The notes: generated by a model from the sequence alone, not told the origin. DNA of 64,000 nt from Symbiodinium sp. CCMP2592 (GCA_905221615.1 CAJNDT010006021.1:369673-433672), one strand, 5' to 3'. Counted from the first letter of the stretch, positions 26,101 to 38,561 are shown. Made by a program: numbers and translations.

Positions 26101-26479
26101 ATTGAAAGGATACCGTACAAGGTGCCGGGGCTTCCGTTGCTGCAGGATAGGTCCTCTTGCAACTGGTCCTGTCTACTTTGCTAGTGGTTTTCTTCTGCAC
26201 TTCCTTTCATGGGCAGCTTCCACCGATCCAGACCTCTTACAAAGGACATGGAGGAATTAATGTAGCAAGGCCTGCGGGAAAAAGTGTATCTGTATCAGCC
26301 AAACTCGGTCCATAAGCACGGCATCTTCTGGTCTTGCCTGCGCACTAGTCACAATATTCTTCACTGGCGCTTGGCGGTTTTTCTGAAGCAGCACTCGCCA
26401 GCAAGGTTCTATCGACTATCCGCAGACATTTTTTGCAGGGCAGTTTAGAAATCGGGTTCTTGGGCCGCCCGCTGCTAGC
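23176..26479. other. Gene-poor stretch
   Basis: No full gene can be supported. A frame at 24773-25036 ends in a Trp-rich helical segment (AAAFESAQLAWKWLWDIVE) that could be a genuine exon. A frame at 25686-26018 has a protein-like patch in its second half. An A/T-rich block at 24117-24190 has no clear ends. Nothing else is recognisable. Confidence 0.4.
24338..24432. repeat. 21-bp tandem repeat
   Basis: Four perfect copies of CCATACTTATAATTAGGGTAA (21 bp; the unit holds a TTAGGG telomere-like word) followed by a partial copy that changes to CCATGCTTATA. It produces a YPNYKYG repeat on the reverse strand, which is an artefact of the repeat. Confidence 0.95.
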
Positions 26480-27471
26480 ATGAGCTGCAGCTTGGCGGAC
26501 ACCAAGGGCCACAGCCTTGGGGAGGGGGAGCTAAGTGGGCACCTGAACATTCGCAACATGGTCGCACATTTAGCTGCTACGGTTTCTGTTCTAAGGGTGT
26601 GTTTGGTCAGAATCCTAAAGTCTGTGAGTTCCACGACCAGAACACCGCCCTGCCTTGGAGGCAATACCTTCCTCGACTTGGAGGATGCTCCGTCTCTAGC
26701 GGAGCAGATCCGTGGCCTGCGGAGGGTGAGCTCGTGTCCGGTTTTGGGGGAAAGCCATAGAGAGGCCCGTGAGGACAATCCACAGACGGTGCAGACACCA
26801 GAAGTCGCTCCGAAGTCTCCTCCCAGCGAGCCACCTGTGCAAGATCAGGCAAAGGAGCAGATCGATCCGACGGATCAGGCCGCCGCCAGGACGCGGCTGT
26901 CCAGCAGTGCAAAGATGTTCCAGCCAAAGCCGATGGCAACCGTTCCAGCCCCAAGCACCACCTATTTCGCCACCCCCCCAAGCAGGACATACGCCATGCA
27001 AGGGGTGCAAAGCCAGATGCTCCCCAGCCAACCATCCGCGTGGGCTTGGAGCCAGCAATTCCAAAGCCTGCCCGGGACGTGCGAGTCACCGAACCAAAAG
27101 GGTCTCTTGCTGAGCACGGGCAGCCCAAGTGTGTCCATGAAGCCCAAGGCCTTCTCACAAGTCTTTAGGTGTTTAGGGTTGCCTTGTCCTTGAAGCTTTT
27201 GAACTTTAGGAACGTCGCATGAGTCTTGTCTTTGCATAGACTGCAGGTGATCCTGGGATCCGCAGCACTTCCCAGTGTTGGCTCCGGCGGCCATGCCACA
27301 GGTGAGTGTAAGCCATGCGCTTTCTTCTACAACAAGGGTTGTGCCAGTGGCAAAACATGTTTGTTCTGTCACCTCTGTGATGGGAGTGACAAGCGCCGGC
27401 GGAACCGCGAGCGGCGACATGCTGCTGCCCAGTCTGAGTTCGGGCTCCCCATCATGAACCAGCACGGCTGA
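26480..27471 (+). CDS. CCCH zinc finger protein, two visible exons
   Basis: The 3' exon (in frame to the stop at 27469-27471) encodes a zinc finger with spacing C-x7-C-x5-C-x3-H in the segment CKPCAFFYNKGCASGKTC-LFCH, followed by a basic helix (KRRRNRERR) and a short tail. This is the compact CCCH finger seen in a large dinoflagellate family, expected to bind RNA. The upstream frame 26480-27193 (237 codons) is rich in Pro, Ser, Gln and Thr, with charged stretches, like the low-complexity N-terminal part of that family. The two frames do not join without an intron between about 27100 and 27255; a CTGCAG|G acceptor lies at about 27246. The first part of the upstream frame may lie outside the gene, and the true start may be in a further exon. 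Confidence 0.6.
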
Positions 27472-28456
27472 AACCTGATAGCAATAATTCGATGCTCCTT
27501 AGTGGAGGATCAGCCCGACTTCATGGTAGGCCTCGCATGCTGAGCATTCTGAACTGCCTGACTTCAGGCTTAGGTTATATGCACGCGCAAGATTTTAAAA
27601 GATTTTTCAGGGAGCAGTGTGAAAGCTGCCCCTGCCGAGGTTGCTTCAGGCCAGCAAGGCTTAGCTCAGGACAGAAGCTTTAAGTAGGCACCCCTGAGGC
27701 GAGAAACCAGGCCGCAGACTTGCTTTTTGCATCCTCGGTGCATAGTTATGCAGTAGTCGTTGGTTCTGTGCCAGGATCAGCGCATCAGTTAGAGCTGTTC
27801 GCATCCACCCTGGCTGCATGCAGTGCCAATCCTCCTGCTGAATAGTTTCGTAAAACCCCCCACCTCACTGCTCCGCAAACGCGGACGCTGCGAAATTGCT
27901 ATTTTGTACATGTGCTGCACTGAGCGCAGTCAATGTAAAAGAGGGCCAATCAAAGGGGAACTTCACAGACACATCTTGCTTCTTCTTAATACGAGTGGCG
28001 GACGCTGAAGTCTTCACAGGTGGACCTGAAGAGGGCATGCACAGGCGTTTCCACAGCCGACAACTGCAATGCCCTGTCACAGTTTGGGACACTCAGACAT
28101 CCGTGCTGCAAGGAAGCTCTTGCTTTGGTTTTTGCCAAAGCTCTCCAGCTGCTGGTGGATTGTGTCCACGACAGCTCCCTCATTGAGCTGCTCGGATTTG
28201 TCAGCTGCCGAGTTGCATGCGACCTGTCAGGCAGCTAGACTCGACATGGTCCTGATTGATCTCTTTACTGTAGGGGCCTCCTAAATAAGTAAATAACTAC
28301 CACTGTTATTCGCAGGGGTCCTTATCATTATGACTATAGTATCACTCGTACTAGTCCTCTTGTGCCCACCAGGCAAATGCTTTCAGTTCAGGCTCGCTTT
28401 AAGAAAGCAATCGGTCCTCGCTGCAAAGAGTTGCATAGAGCTGAATGAGGTTAACA

Positions 28457-28560
28457 TAGGGGCCTTACGAATTACCAATACTATTTTGGGGGGTTCCTTA
28501 TTATAATAATTATAGTATAATGGGCCCCGAAACCCTGTTCTAATTATTAAGGCCCCTGTA
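28457..28560. mobile_element. MITE with TAGGGGCCTTA ends, copy A
   Basis: The element starts TAGGGGCCTTA and ends TTAAGGCCCCTGTA, near-perfect inverted ends around an A/T-rich core with CTATTTTGGGGGG and a GGTTCCTTATTATA segment. A second member of the family with the same ends and core lies at 57545-57644. At about 100 bp with no coding capacity it fits a non-autonomous inverted-repeat element, with a TA-type target at the edges. Confidence 0.7.
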
Positions 28561-30014
28561 TTAAGCCTTACGTGACCGCATCAAATTGCAAGTCTTATGC
28601 TCCGTTGAGACGAGGACGGAACTGGAAAAGATTTCCGTCATGCACTGCAAGTTCGACTTGCCCCGTGACGGCAGACCAGCTGTCAAGTTCTAGAAGAAGT
28701 TCAGTCACCGAAGGGTTGAGAGTCGACGCGATTGCCGAATTCGTTGCAAAAAAGTCGCAATGCACGGTTCGATCTTCACGCCCGAAGATCGAAGCCGCAT
28801 GTGTGCCTAGCTCCGAGGCAAGCATGGCACTTTGAGATATTCGGGCAGATACTGCTGGAGACGCTGGCAGAAGCTGGTGGACAGGCGTGCCATGGTGTGC
28901 CGGATCCAGAGTCACAGCCCGAACACAGCATTCCTAGAGCGAGGTGTCAGTGTCACAGCCAGGTGTCGAGATTCGTACCTGTGAGGTCTCGTCTTGACAG
29001 CGGTATGTAGCCCTACACCTTGAAGTGAGGGAGTTGACTGTAGCTGACCATGCGGAAGGCGTGGTGCAACGACTACACAGAGGCTTGGTCAATGCTTTAC
29101 GGTAACCTGGCGAAAGCGCTTGAAATTTTGGAGTTTCTGATTCGCTTCCGGGGCCTCAAGTTTTGGTTTTCCCTTTACCCTCAAAAGATGGTCTGAGATC
29201 GCCAAGCATGACTTTCACGCTCACCTGGCATCTTTGTTGGCAAGTTAAACAGTTAAGGCATGGCTTCGCAGACTTTCCTGGAGGCCAGCCTTTCCCGGTC
29301 TTGGTCCCTGGACCCCAATGCATCGCCGAAACCTTGTCATATCCCGGACTTACAACAGCCGAGGCCCCAAACATGAGCCTCGGACCTTCTCCCGTTCATA
29401 GCTGCTGCGTGTGCAGTTCACAGGAACATCGGGAGACATTCAGATCCATTAATGGATTTGCCCGCAAGTCAGGCCATCCATATGTATGTGTATCCATATA
29501 AACACTTTTTAATACATGCTTGCATGCGCATGTATGTATGTATGTATGTCAGTAACTAAGCTAAGCCTTTGCTGGAAATCGATCCCTCTCCCCATACTGC
29601 CTGTGGCATTTCGCCCTCTTTATGCACATCTCGCACATCTTCCCTCCGACGAATGGTGACAACAACACTAAGGACTGCTTGTAAGACTGGGCTACAACTG
29701 TGGCTCGAGATTCTTCAGCAGCATGGCTCGAAACCTGAACATGGACCAGTTCTTCATCTCCACCAGATCACATGGAAGCCCTTTCAGATCCCACAGGATG
29801 TAGGGATATAAATTTGCAATATGAAGCGAAGAGAAGGCCACCGCAACGCATGTATTCAAGGAGCGACCCGAGGCGAGCTGCGAAATTTTATGCCGTATTG
29901 ACATGGTATGCGGAGAGTATCTCAAGTCCGCAAGGCCATTGATAGCTCGCGGACAAGCCTTAGCAGCGCGCTGCTACAAGGTTCCACCAAGAAAGTGAAG
30001 GCACCGCAGGTCTT

Positions 30015-30059
30015 GGGTTTCGGGGCTTGGGGTTTGGGACCGGGGACTGGGAGAGGGGG
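30015..30059 (+). other. G-quadruplex-forming run
   Basis: Seven runs of three to five G separated by one to four bases within 45 bp (from GGGTTTCGGGG to GAGAGGGGG). This matches the usual four-tract intramolecular quadruplex pattern with several alternative registers. No gene context is clear. Confidence 0.6.
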
Positions 30060-33000
30060 TGCTAAGAATGTAGCTTTGCTTGACAAGAGGCAACGCCTTC
30101 TGAAAAGCATTGACCACAAGTAGCTGAGTAGCCTTAGCTTCCTGGATCGCAGACTCTCCTTTGCTCTTGAATGAGTTCCCGTGCCAACGCCGCAAACATG
30201 TTAAGACAGCTCACATGGGACAGGAAGCTCTCAGCAAGGCGCCACGCGGCGAACGCGCGGCCAGTCGCATGTTCCAACTAAGAGGTTTCCGCTTTGTGTC
30301 TAGATTTTCGTCTCCATGGAGCTACCTCACTCTTGACTGTGCGGGTACTTTTGCGGATAGAAGCTCTTGTCTATGTCAAGCATCCCAGGTGCTCTCCAAG
30401 TAGGAGTTGGGCGGCGACAGCTGTCGCCGCTTCTTTGGGCGCTTCGAGATATGCACCTCGAGGCATCCGCCCCAGCACTGGCCCGGCCCTGTTGCTACGA
30501 GTGCGCGGCATTCTTGTGAGGTGCTTGAAATACTTCTCAGCGACATTCTCACGATCCGTGCAGACCGGCTTGGCCCTCAGAGATCCACGAGGTTTGCACA
30601 GGCGTGGCAAGGATTATCGAAGCAGTGGGCCATGCAGCAGAGACTTCCGGGCCGGATTGATGCGAAACCCTGCGTAAACCAAGTTTAAGGACAAGCTGGC
30701 TGACACCTTCACCCTCTAGGTTTTCGATACTTGGTTGGGCCTGGGCTCCGAATCCGACTATCTCTTGATCGAAGCTCTCGTCTGCAAGGCAGTGCTTCTA
30801 CTATGGCGTCGACGATCTCTGGAAACGCTGCCCTGCGATTCTCGATGCTTTGGTAGAGCAGCTTGCCTACTGTCAATGGTTCGGGGTTGAAATGCAAACA
30901 GCAGCCGACCAGAGTAGCTGATGTCATCACTTGCATTGCAACCAGCGTTTCAGACCATCCTCTCTTGCAACATGTAGGCACCTGCTCCAGAGACGAAACT
31001 CCTCGAAGGTTTGCCCCGCATCTACTGGAGCCGCTGCTGGATGGCCACATGTGGGTAAGCCGCGAGCCTCTCGGCTGGTTTTCGCAATCTTCGCAGACTC
31101 CTGGCTTCAGCCGGTGTTTCTGTCGTTTGTTTGTTTCTGTCTCTCTATGTCTCCATGTTCCCGGGGATTTCTGTAACACCTGTCAACTTCGAATGACCCC
31201 TCACGACAATCAGCCTCAAGTGCAGGACCACGGACGGCTTGCGACGAGTCAATCTCTGGGTGCCTTGCGCATCTTCATTGTCGATGCTCCAGGCTGTGCG
31301 TAAGTGCCTGCAGGAAAGGAGGCTTGGCCTCTCGAGCTCTGAAGCCGAGTAGCCTGGTTGTGGCTTATAAAGCACCTGCAGGCACCAGATGTTGGTAAGA
31401 CATGCCGGACTCGTTCGTAGTCCAAGGTGCAGTACATCTACGGCAACCCTGCTTCTATGCTGCAAGTGGGCCTATACGAGCCACCTTCATTCAGTGCTGG
31501 GATACATCAAGGGTAGGGCCATGCACGAACGGCATCAGACATTTAGTAAGGCTGGAAAAGAGCTGAAGCCGACCCTTCTGTTTCAGTGTGTTCCAACTGT
31601 TTCAGAATTCCAGGAAGAGTTGGAGCATGCCTCTCGGCCTGGTTTAGATTCCTGGGGTTTTGTGAGCTCTGTTCGGGATTCTTCCCTGGTGCATGAGCGG
31701 AGAAAAGAGATCTTCAACCCTAGCGGTTTTCGGTCAGACCCGAGGCTTTGGAAGTTACAAAAGCCTCGTTGCTTGTGCTGTGTTTTGGGTTTCCACAGTC
31801 AGATCCTGAGGTGTTCGCAGGTCCCCTGGGGACCTTGGTTGAGCGACTGCCTGAGACACACATCGAGGTGCGGTGTAGAGCTCCAAGAGAAGGGGTTTCT
31901 GAACAAGAGGCGAAGGGCCAAATGCCTTCGAGGGCAGTTGTGACTAAGTCTCTGAACCTCTTCGAAGCTTCGGTTGGATTGTCATTGCTAGCCCAATGAC
32001 ATTTTCTGTTGAGAAGCCTCGTACTTGGCCGCGACGGCACGCATCAACATCCATCCTAAAGGCCCTAATGTGAGCTTGTGCTGCGCAAGCTTCGCGACCA
32101 TCTCATGACATTCGACAAGTTCAAACTTCACAGATGAATGATGAATGCTAAGAGATTGAGACCCAGCCGATGCAGACGGGAATTGCTGTGAGATACTGAA
32201 CCAGGTGCTACTGCTTCGTGCGGACTGCTGTTGGTGGTGATGGTCGGGAGAACTCAAGATGACGGTGGTGATGATGTGAACAAGAAGCGGCGGAGACTGC
32301 GGCAGCCAACACTGTAACATGACGTCATGCCAGGAATATGCAAAATCTACCAGGCAGCATCGGCACCACTCACCCCTGGGCGCGTGTGAATTGAGTCTGC
32401 ATACCCCGAATGCTTCGTCGCAGGTTTTCCGGCACCCCGTCATCTCGGTGCCTTGGCCATTGAGCTTGCCCCTGTTGATTCGAGGATTTCAGCCCCCAGC
32501 CTCCCCTCACAAGCTGTCTGAAGTGGGCCTCTTGATTCAAGGTTAGTTGCTGCGTCCCATATTTGCAGCACAGAAGCTGGATAGAGTTGCCAAGCACGAG
32601 GAGACCGTCAACCTCAAGTGGCACCAGTTTGGACGAAGGCGGCTCATAGCGGTGTGCCGGGCTGCATACAGCATTTGAGTACGAGCAAGCTGCCATGTTC
32701 ATAGCACTCCGAGTCGACACCCTGAACCAATGAGAAGACAAACTTGGGCCAAGGGCCATGTTCACTGAAAAGCAAGCCCGGCCGGGGCACGGCGAAGTCA
32801 GGTTTCCCTGCAGCAGATCACCTGTCTCATCTCGTACCTTGTCGTCAGCAGCTCGGCTGCGACACGCATCGAAGTTGGCGCAGTGAGGCTGCCGATGCCT
32901 CGCATCGTGGTACGCTAAACTCCTCCTCAACGCAACTGGAATCTTCGGGGACCGTGTCAAGCTATCGGCCTTGGGATGTTCAGAGCTCCAGGCTGTCCAG

Positions 33001-36000
33001 GGTCTTGGCAGCTGGTGAGACTTCAGACCCTTCCAGCTGTCTCCAGCCGCTCAAAACCCAAGCCCAAACGCTGATAAGCCCAGCATCTAAGGTATGTCCG
33101 GTGATTTGTCTCTTTGGCTACGCCTTTGCGCCTGCGCTCTCTGGGGAACGCACCCCACCCCGCAAGCGAATCAGGTGTGCGTCAGGTCTGGGAATGTAGT
33201 CTGAGTAGCTCGAATAGTGTCACTGGCACGCCAGATACACATGCAGGTGTAGCCTGCAGCGCCTGTCTAGCTTCAATCCCAGCATCCTTCAGGATAACTG
33301 CCGTTCAGCTGGCGCACGGTTTTTACATAGCCGCGTGGGAGGCGGGGATCCCGGGATTTGGCAAAGTTTGGCTGCTGCACGCTGTACGCCGTAGTTCAAT
33401 GGTCGATCTGGCATGCGCTTAAGTAGACCGGCTGCCATCTACATGCCCTGGCTGACGGAATCATGTTTGGCATGATGTAGCTTGCCACAGGCGAATTTAT
33501 GTCGACGATGCATGTGCAGTCAACCACAGCAGACACTGCAGCTGGCCAACTGCCCTGGTGCATGTAAGACACGCGAGAGGATATCATCGTTGCGTTCTAT
33601 CATGCTCATCCATGCAAGGACTTAGCACCATGCTGACATTGCTACTGTCAGCCGACAATGCGTTAAGCTTCTAGAGACAAAGACTCTGCGACCAAGAGGC
33701 GTGCACCCAGCGGTGCACTTCACTGGCCCACTGGCAGCACAAAGCTTTTGAGTCTGAGGAATTTGCGGGAATGGGTGTTTCATGCTGCTGAGGCACTGCC
33801 ACACGTGGACGGCTTGTTGGGTATCTGCGCAGTTGAAGCCAACGAACCCCTGTTTCTCCCGACGCATGCGACTGCTCTCTAGCCGAGGACTTCAAGCTTT
33901 GCCGGCTCAAGGCTTGCTTCACGGAGTATGTGTCTGGTCGTGTGCAAGCATTGCTGTGCTTCGCCCACGTGTTGCAGAGAATGCTGCAGCTTGCGTTGGA
34001 ATGTTAATCACGTAGTCCTAGTAGCTTCTCCTGATCCTCAGAAAGTGCTGCATGCAATGAGATGGTATTAGGCCCCATTAGGCGGGTGGGGTATCTCGTA
34101 AGTTCATGCAGTCGTTGATCCACTCGCCAAGAAGCCGAAAGCTGCGTGCCAGCGGACTCCTTGCACAGCCCCGCAGGTGCCACGGAGTCTTTGTCAATTC
34201 TTCGTGCAGCTGCGGCTGGTTTGCTGCCTCCTCTCTCTGTGGCTGGTCGCATGCATCGACTGGGGCCCATCCGTTCTCATGAATCCTCAGACACAGCATG
34301 CCCTTCCTGCTCCCCGAGCTGTCGGAACAAGAGAAGTCGGCTGATTGCTTGAAATACAGACGACTGATGCCTTCTCCCACGAAGTCAGATCCCAAGTTGC
34401 ACGCTAGTGCACAAATGCAGGCCTGTCCAAGGGCTCGCGACAGTCAAAGTCCAAAGCCTTTCCGTAGATGCAATTACAGACAACGATGGCGACTTTGGTG
34501 CTGTTGTTGCTCAGGAAGTAGTGCAAGGAAGCCCCAGTACAAAGAGCAACATGGTGCACTCTAAGAGGCTTTTTGGCATGGACAAGTCTCTGCTACTTAG
34601 ACTCTTGATCGAGACCATGGTGGTGAGCTGCTTCGATAGCAGCAGCTGGACAGAAAATTGACGGTTGTGGTTCGACTTTCGTTGAGGACCAGCGGTTTGG
34701 AAAGGTAGGTTCTACAGAAAACGGCCTGCAATGTCCCAGCTTGCCCACAATGCCTTAAGTACCGTACCATGGTTGGATGCTGTGTCGAGTTTGCGCAGTC
34801 TGCATGTTTAGAGGCAATAGCCATAGTTGGGGTCCTTGCAAGGCTCAGATGCGAGCTGCTTGGATGGAGACCATGCGTCGCCTCGAGTTCTGTCGGCCAG
34901 CGTGGCCTTCCTCCAGTGGCATCTCGCCTCGCCTTTGAAAACTCTGTATAGAAGCCTGATGGTATGAACGATAAATAAAGGGATTAGCCGGGATTGCCCA
35001 AGTTCGGCACCTAAGCCCTAAGCGAAGCAGCCACAGTCGCCTCGCACGCAGACTTCGGTTGAAAATCGCAAACCTGAGATGCCATCCTTCGCACTTGGGT
35101 CCCCTCAGCCCAGGATCCAGATGGCCGAGCTTTTCAAGCTTCCGGGCCGCTTGTGTTGGGGGAAAGCTGAAGGCACATTCCTGAGAATTGAACCAGAAAG
35201 AACCCAGAAGCCCTTGAGGATTCGGACAGCTCGCAGCGCATCATGTTCTGAATCAGCACGCAGGTCGCCGACCCGAGCGATTCGGAGCTGATCATCACAT
35301 TGCGGTTCGTTGTCTTTCTCTTTCCTTCGCGATCTATCCTCCAGTATCACACGCTTGGCCTGTCGGCAGGCGTTAAAATCAAAGAGTGAAAAAACTGTTC
35401 CCCGTTTCTTCGACGGGCAATCATATCAGATTCATATCCCAAACCACCAGCCCAGAAGCGCCTGTCCCTGTGTCAGGGTTCGTGTCCAAAGGAAGCCACA
35501 CCGGGCCCACGCCCAGTTGTCGGTTCATTCCTCCATGCTAATCTCGGCTCCAAGGCTGCATGGAAAGATGGCGGCTGTCGTTTTACTGGGAAAGGCTATG
35601 ATGGAGGATTGTTCTGCCAGAGCTGCTGCACTTCGAGAACCGACCCTTCCTTGTGATCAAGAATCTTCAAGGATCTCACAAAGCCTCTCCTAGGGCCCAT
35701 CGGATGTTTACACCTTGAGCATTAGTTGCCACGATGAGTGAATCTAGTAAGAAATTTTGTTCAACTGTTCCGCCCTTGCGACAGGATGCGCTGCGCTTCA
35801 TGATGGGCCTGGGGCTTTGGCTCATTGCTGTGGGTGCCAAGCTCAGTGGAGGGCGCAGCTCACACCATTTCCTGGAGGAATCAAAGCTGTAGTTCAGTCT
35901 CCGAGTAGATGCAATTTCGATTCTACTGCTTTCTCACACTTTGCAGCCCCTTTTTTTTCAGAGGGCGCTCATCCCAGATGGGGTGCTCCTAGAGAGAACC

Positions 36001-36008
36001 GTCCTCTG

Positions 36009-37016
36009 ATGAGCTCCCAGACGTCTCACAAGGAGTCACCAGCCGGAGTGGGCCCAGAGACAATCCACGAAGAGCAGCTGCGCCGCCAAGGACTGTTGCT
36101 GTCCACGCAGCAGATAAATTTGCATGAACGCTCGTGGCCGCCAAGTACGTCGTCGCCGCCTCCGAAACGTACTGCAGCAAAGTCTTCACCTGCCAAGAGA
36201 CCGCCACCAGTGGCCGTAGTTGAAACCCAGGAGGCTACAGAGCACGAGCTGGAGGCACTAGGCCGTCGTCGTGGAGGCGTAGCAGTGGAGGTCAAGCGGC
36301 AGAGAACAGCGGAGGGTTCGCAGCAGAGCCAAGAGTCGCTTGCACTCAAAGCAGAGTACAACAACGATGCAAGAGTTATCGTTCAGTACTTGATGGATCG
36401 CTCTAAAGAGGAAAGACACAACGCCAAAGAGGAGCGGCGAAGGGCTGATGAGGAGCCGCGAAAAGCGCCATCAGGCCGAGATCGCACAAGCCAGAACTGA
36501 AGCCAGGGCGGAAGCTCAGGTTTCACAAGCCAGGGCCGAGGCCAAAGCCGAAGCTTTGCTAGAAGCTTATCGGGAGCTACAAGGCCTAAGGCAACAAGAA
36601 CCGGTGCAAGTGCCAACCGTGGTGACTGGTGGTCAAGGCCTATACAAGTGGAGGTGCCTGAAGCGCTTGGAGCTCAGAGTCCGTCAGCAGTTGTGCAAGG
36701 ACTACAGTCAGCAGCTCCAGTTCCGAGTCCATAGGCAGTGAAGCAGCAGGATTCCTCTTCTCCCTTCGTCTATATAGGCGAAGGGAGCTACCCATGGCTC
36801 AGAGGATTTCTTCAGTACCTTTTGGACACGCATCACCATCAGAACTTGCCGCAGCTGATGCCCGAGGACGAGGCGGCACTGAAGAACCACAAGGAGAAGC
36901 TTTTCACTACAGTCAGCAAACTTCCTGCTGAAATGCTGCCAACTCCTGTGACCCCGCTCCCGGTATTCACAGACCTGAGCGACCTAGAGGCCTGGATTGT
37001 CCAAAGTCTAATCTGA
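36009..37016 (+). pseudogene. Decayed coiled-coil protein gene
   Basis: The frame opens at ATG 36009 with a Ser/Pro/Lys-rich N-terminus and a Glu/Arg-rich coiled coil (KEERRRADEE). It is then broken three times. An extra A in the AAAA run at 36461-36464 shifts the frame, after which the next frame continues the coiled coil with Ala/Glu/Arg repeats (QARAEAKAEALLEAY). A TA insertion in GGCCTATACAAG near 36640, absent from the duplicated copies downstream (GGCCTACAAG), shifts it again. A TAG at 36732-36734 interrupts the last part, which otherwise runs to TLSDLEAWIV-type sequence and the stop at 37014-37016. Several lesions favour a pseudogene over a sequencing slip. Function unknown. Confidence 0.6.
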
Positions 37017-37043
37017 GGGAGGCTTCGGAGCCTCCCTCAGATT
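37010..37043 (+). terminator. Perfect 15-bp hairpin overlapping the stop codon
   Basis: AATCTGAGGGAGGCT and AGCCTCCCTCAGATT form a perfect inverted repeat around a TCGG loop, with the stop codon TGA inside the left arm. A mutated version is at 37208-37241. It would form a strong hairpin in the mRNA 3' end. Whether it acts in 3'-end formation is not known, and dinoflagellate terminators are not defined. Confidence 0.4.
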
Positions 37044-37093
37044 GGCTCGTCGCGATCGTTTTGGGATAATGGGGGGGAAACCCCCAATTTTTA

Positions 37094-37440
37094 TTGCTAG
37101 AAGCTTTTCGGGAGCTACAAGGCCTAGGGCGACAAGAACGTGGCTGGTGGTCAAGGCCTACAAGTGACAGACCTGAGCGACCTGGAGGCCTGGATTGTCC
37201 AAAGTCTAATCTGAGGGATGCTTCCTAGCCTCCCTCAGATTGGCTCGTCGCGATCGTTTTGGGATAATGGGGGGAAACCCCCCTATTTTTATTGCTAGAA
37301 GCTTTTCGGTTGCTACAAGGCCTAGGGCGACAAGAACCGGTGCAAGTCCCAACCGTGGTGGCTGGTGGTCAAGGCCTACAAGTGACAGACCTGAGCGACC
37401 TGGAGGCCTGGATAATAGGGGGGAAACCCCCCTAATCAGA
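37094..37440 (+). repeat. Partial tandem copies of the preceding gene's 3' end
   Basis: Two further copies of the segment that begins TTGCTAGAAGCTT (36555 in the gene) start at 37094 and 37293. Both lack about 320 bp found in the gene between CAAGTG and ACAGACCTGAGCG, so the coding sequence jumps straight to the terminal DLSDLEAW segment. Each is followed by the hairpin region and a GGGGGAAACCCCC palindrome, progressively shortened. The arrangement points to tandem duplication of an internally deleted copy. Confidence 0.75.
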
Positions 37441-37489
37441 TTGCTCGCGATAGGCCAATCCTCCCTTCTAGGTTCTGCTGTGCGAGAAC

Positions 37490-38561
37490 ATGGCTGTGTT
37501 CGTCATGCAGTCTCTCGCAAGCACCACGGACACGAAGGAGACACTCCGAGCAGTCGCCGCTACCTGGTGTGAGCAGAAGCTGCCTGGTATGGCAAGCTAC
37601 AAGGCTTCACGTCGATGTCTTCAGCTCTTCAAGTTTCTAAGGTCACTTTGGCTGCAGCAATTGTCGACGTGCTTCCCAGTGTCAACCGATGCTGTTGGCG
37701 TTGTCTACGCCATCGCCTACAAGGATGTGAAGCTCCTCAAGGTGGGCCACAGCACATGGAAGAACCTCAGAATACTGCTGAACGGCTCGTGCAAGTACAA
37801 GGAGAGCTGAGAGCACTTCTGTTGGTTGAAGGGTCTGCATGCTCTGTTGAGCAGTGTTGCCATGGGTGGCTGCATAGCACGTATGATGTTTCCCACCTCT
37901 TCTGGCCAAGCACAAAAGGTTAGCACACACACCACTACTTTGCGTGGTACGATTTGTCTGTGTGGACAGAGGACCTCTGCAGCTTCCTGCAGTCCTTAGT
38001 AAAGATGCCGCCTGCGGGTTTGATGGCATACCGAGGAGGTTCTGGTCGTCTTGGCAGCGGACGACCCAAGCCATCGCTCCGGAGAGTTTCCGGACAGTGG
38101 CTTCTGTACTAAGCAGTGTTGCTGCTGCCCTCGGTGAGACTCCCTCTGCCAAGACCCAGTCCGAGATCCCGCAGGTGGCAATGCGAACCTTCGCGACCTG
38201 GGCTGAATTTCAATCCGCCGTGACTGCATTGGGGTCTTTGGTCGGCGAACCGCGGCTCATAAGACGCCTCCTCCAGACAACAAAAGGCAGCCCGCACCTT
38301 CCCATCAGCATGAAGATGTATCCGATGTACATCGTGCGATGGGCGTGCCTCAGTCCGCAGCTGCAAAGTTTGTTCGGAAAGAGGTGGACGGAGAAGTACA
38401 AAGAAGAGGGATGGAAGGACGTGTTCAAAGCACCCCCGTCGGCTGTGGATCTATCGACACTTGAAGGCACCCCAGCGCAGCGGTCGTGGATCACCAGAAA
38501 GTCGATGGCTGCTGCAAAGGCTGGCCAGGCCGTCCACAAGAAGCCAGCTGCCAAACATTGA
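37490..38561 (+). CDS. Unknown protein gene, probably two or more exons
   Basis: The best part is the frame 37944-38561, whose last 150 codons look like genuine protein: mixed charged and hydrophobic helices, a PISMKMYPMYIVRW segment, an FGKRWTEKYKEEGW segment and a Lys/Ala-rich tail ending KKPAAKH. The frame at 37490-37810 precedes it. Its second half has the pattern GVVYAIAYKDVKLLKVGHS with a following Arg, which resembles the core of GIY-YIG/T5orf172-type nucleases, and the neighbouring frame continues with an Glu-x3-CHGWLH segment. If these are joined by introns the gene could encode a small nuclease-like domain plus an unknown domain. That link is speculative; no family is assigned. Confidence 0.45.

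Larger units (their letters stand above)
27472..36008. other. Gene-poor stretch with scattered exon-like frames
   Basis: No complete gene is visible. A/T-rich remnants with AGGGGCCT ends occur at 28271-28345. A short (ATGT)n tract lies at 29529-29550. The frame at 31748-31999 has a protein-like second half (SDPEVFAGPLGTLVERLPE), and the reverse frame at 32370-32960 is open for 196 codons; either might include an exon. The rest shows nothing I can interpret. Confidence 0.4.
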
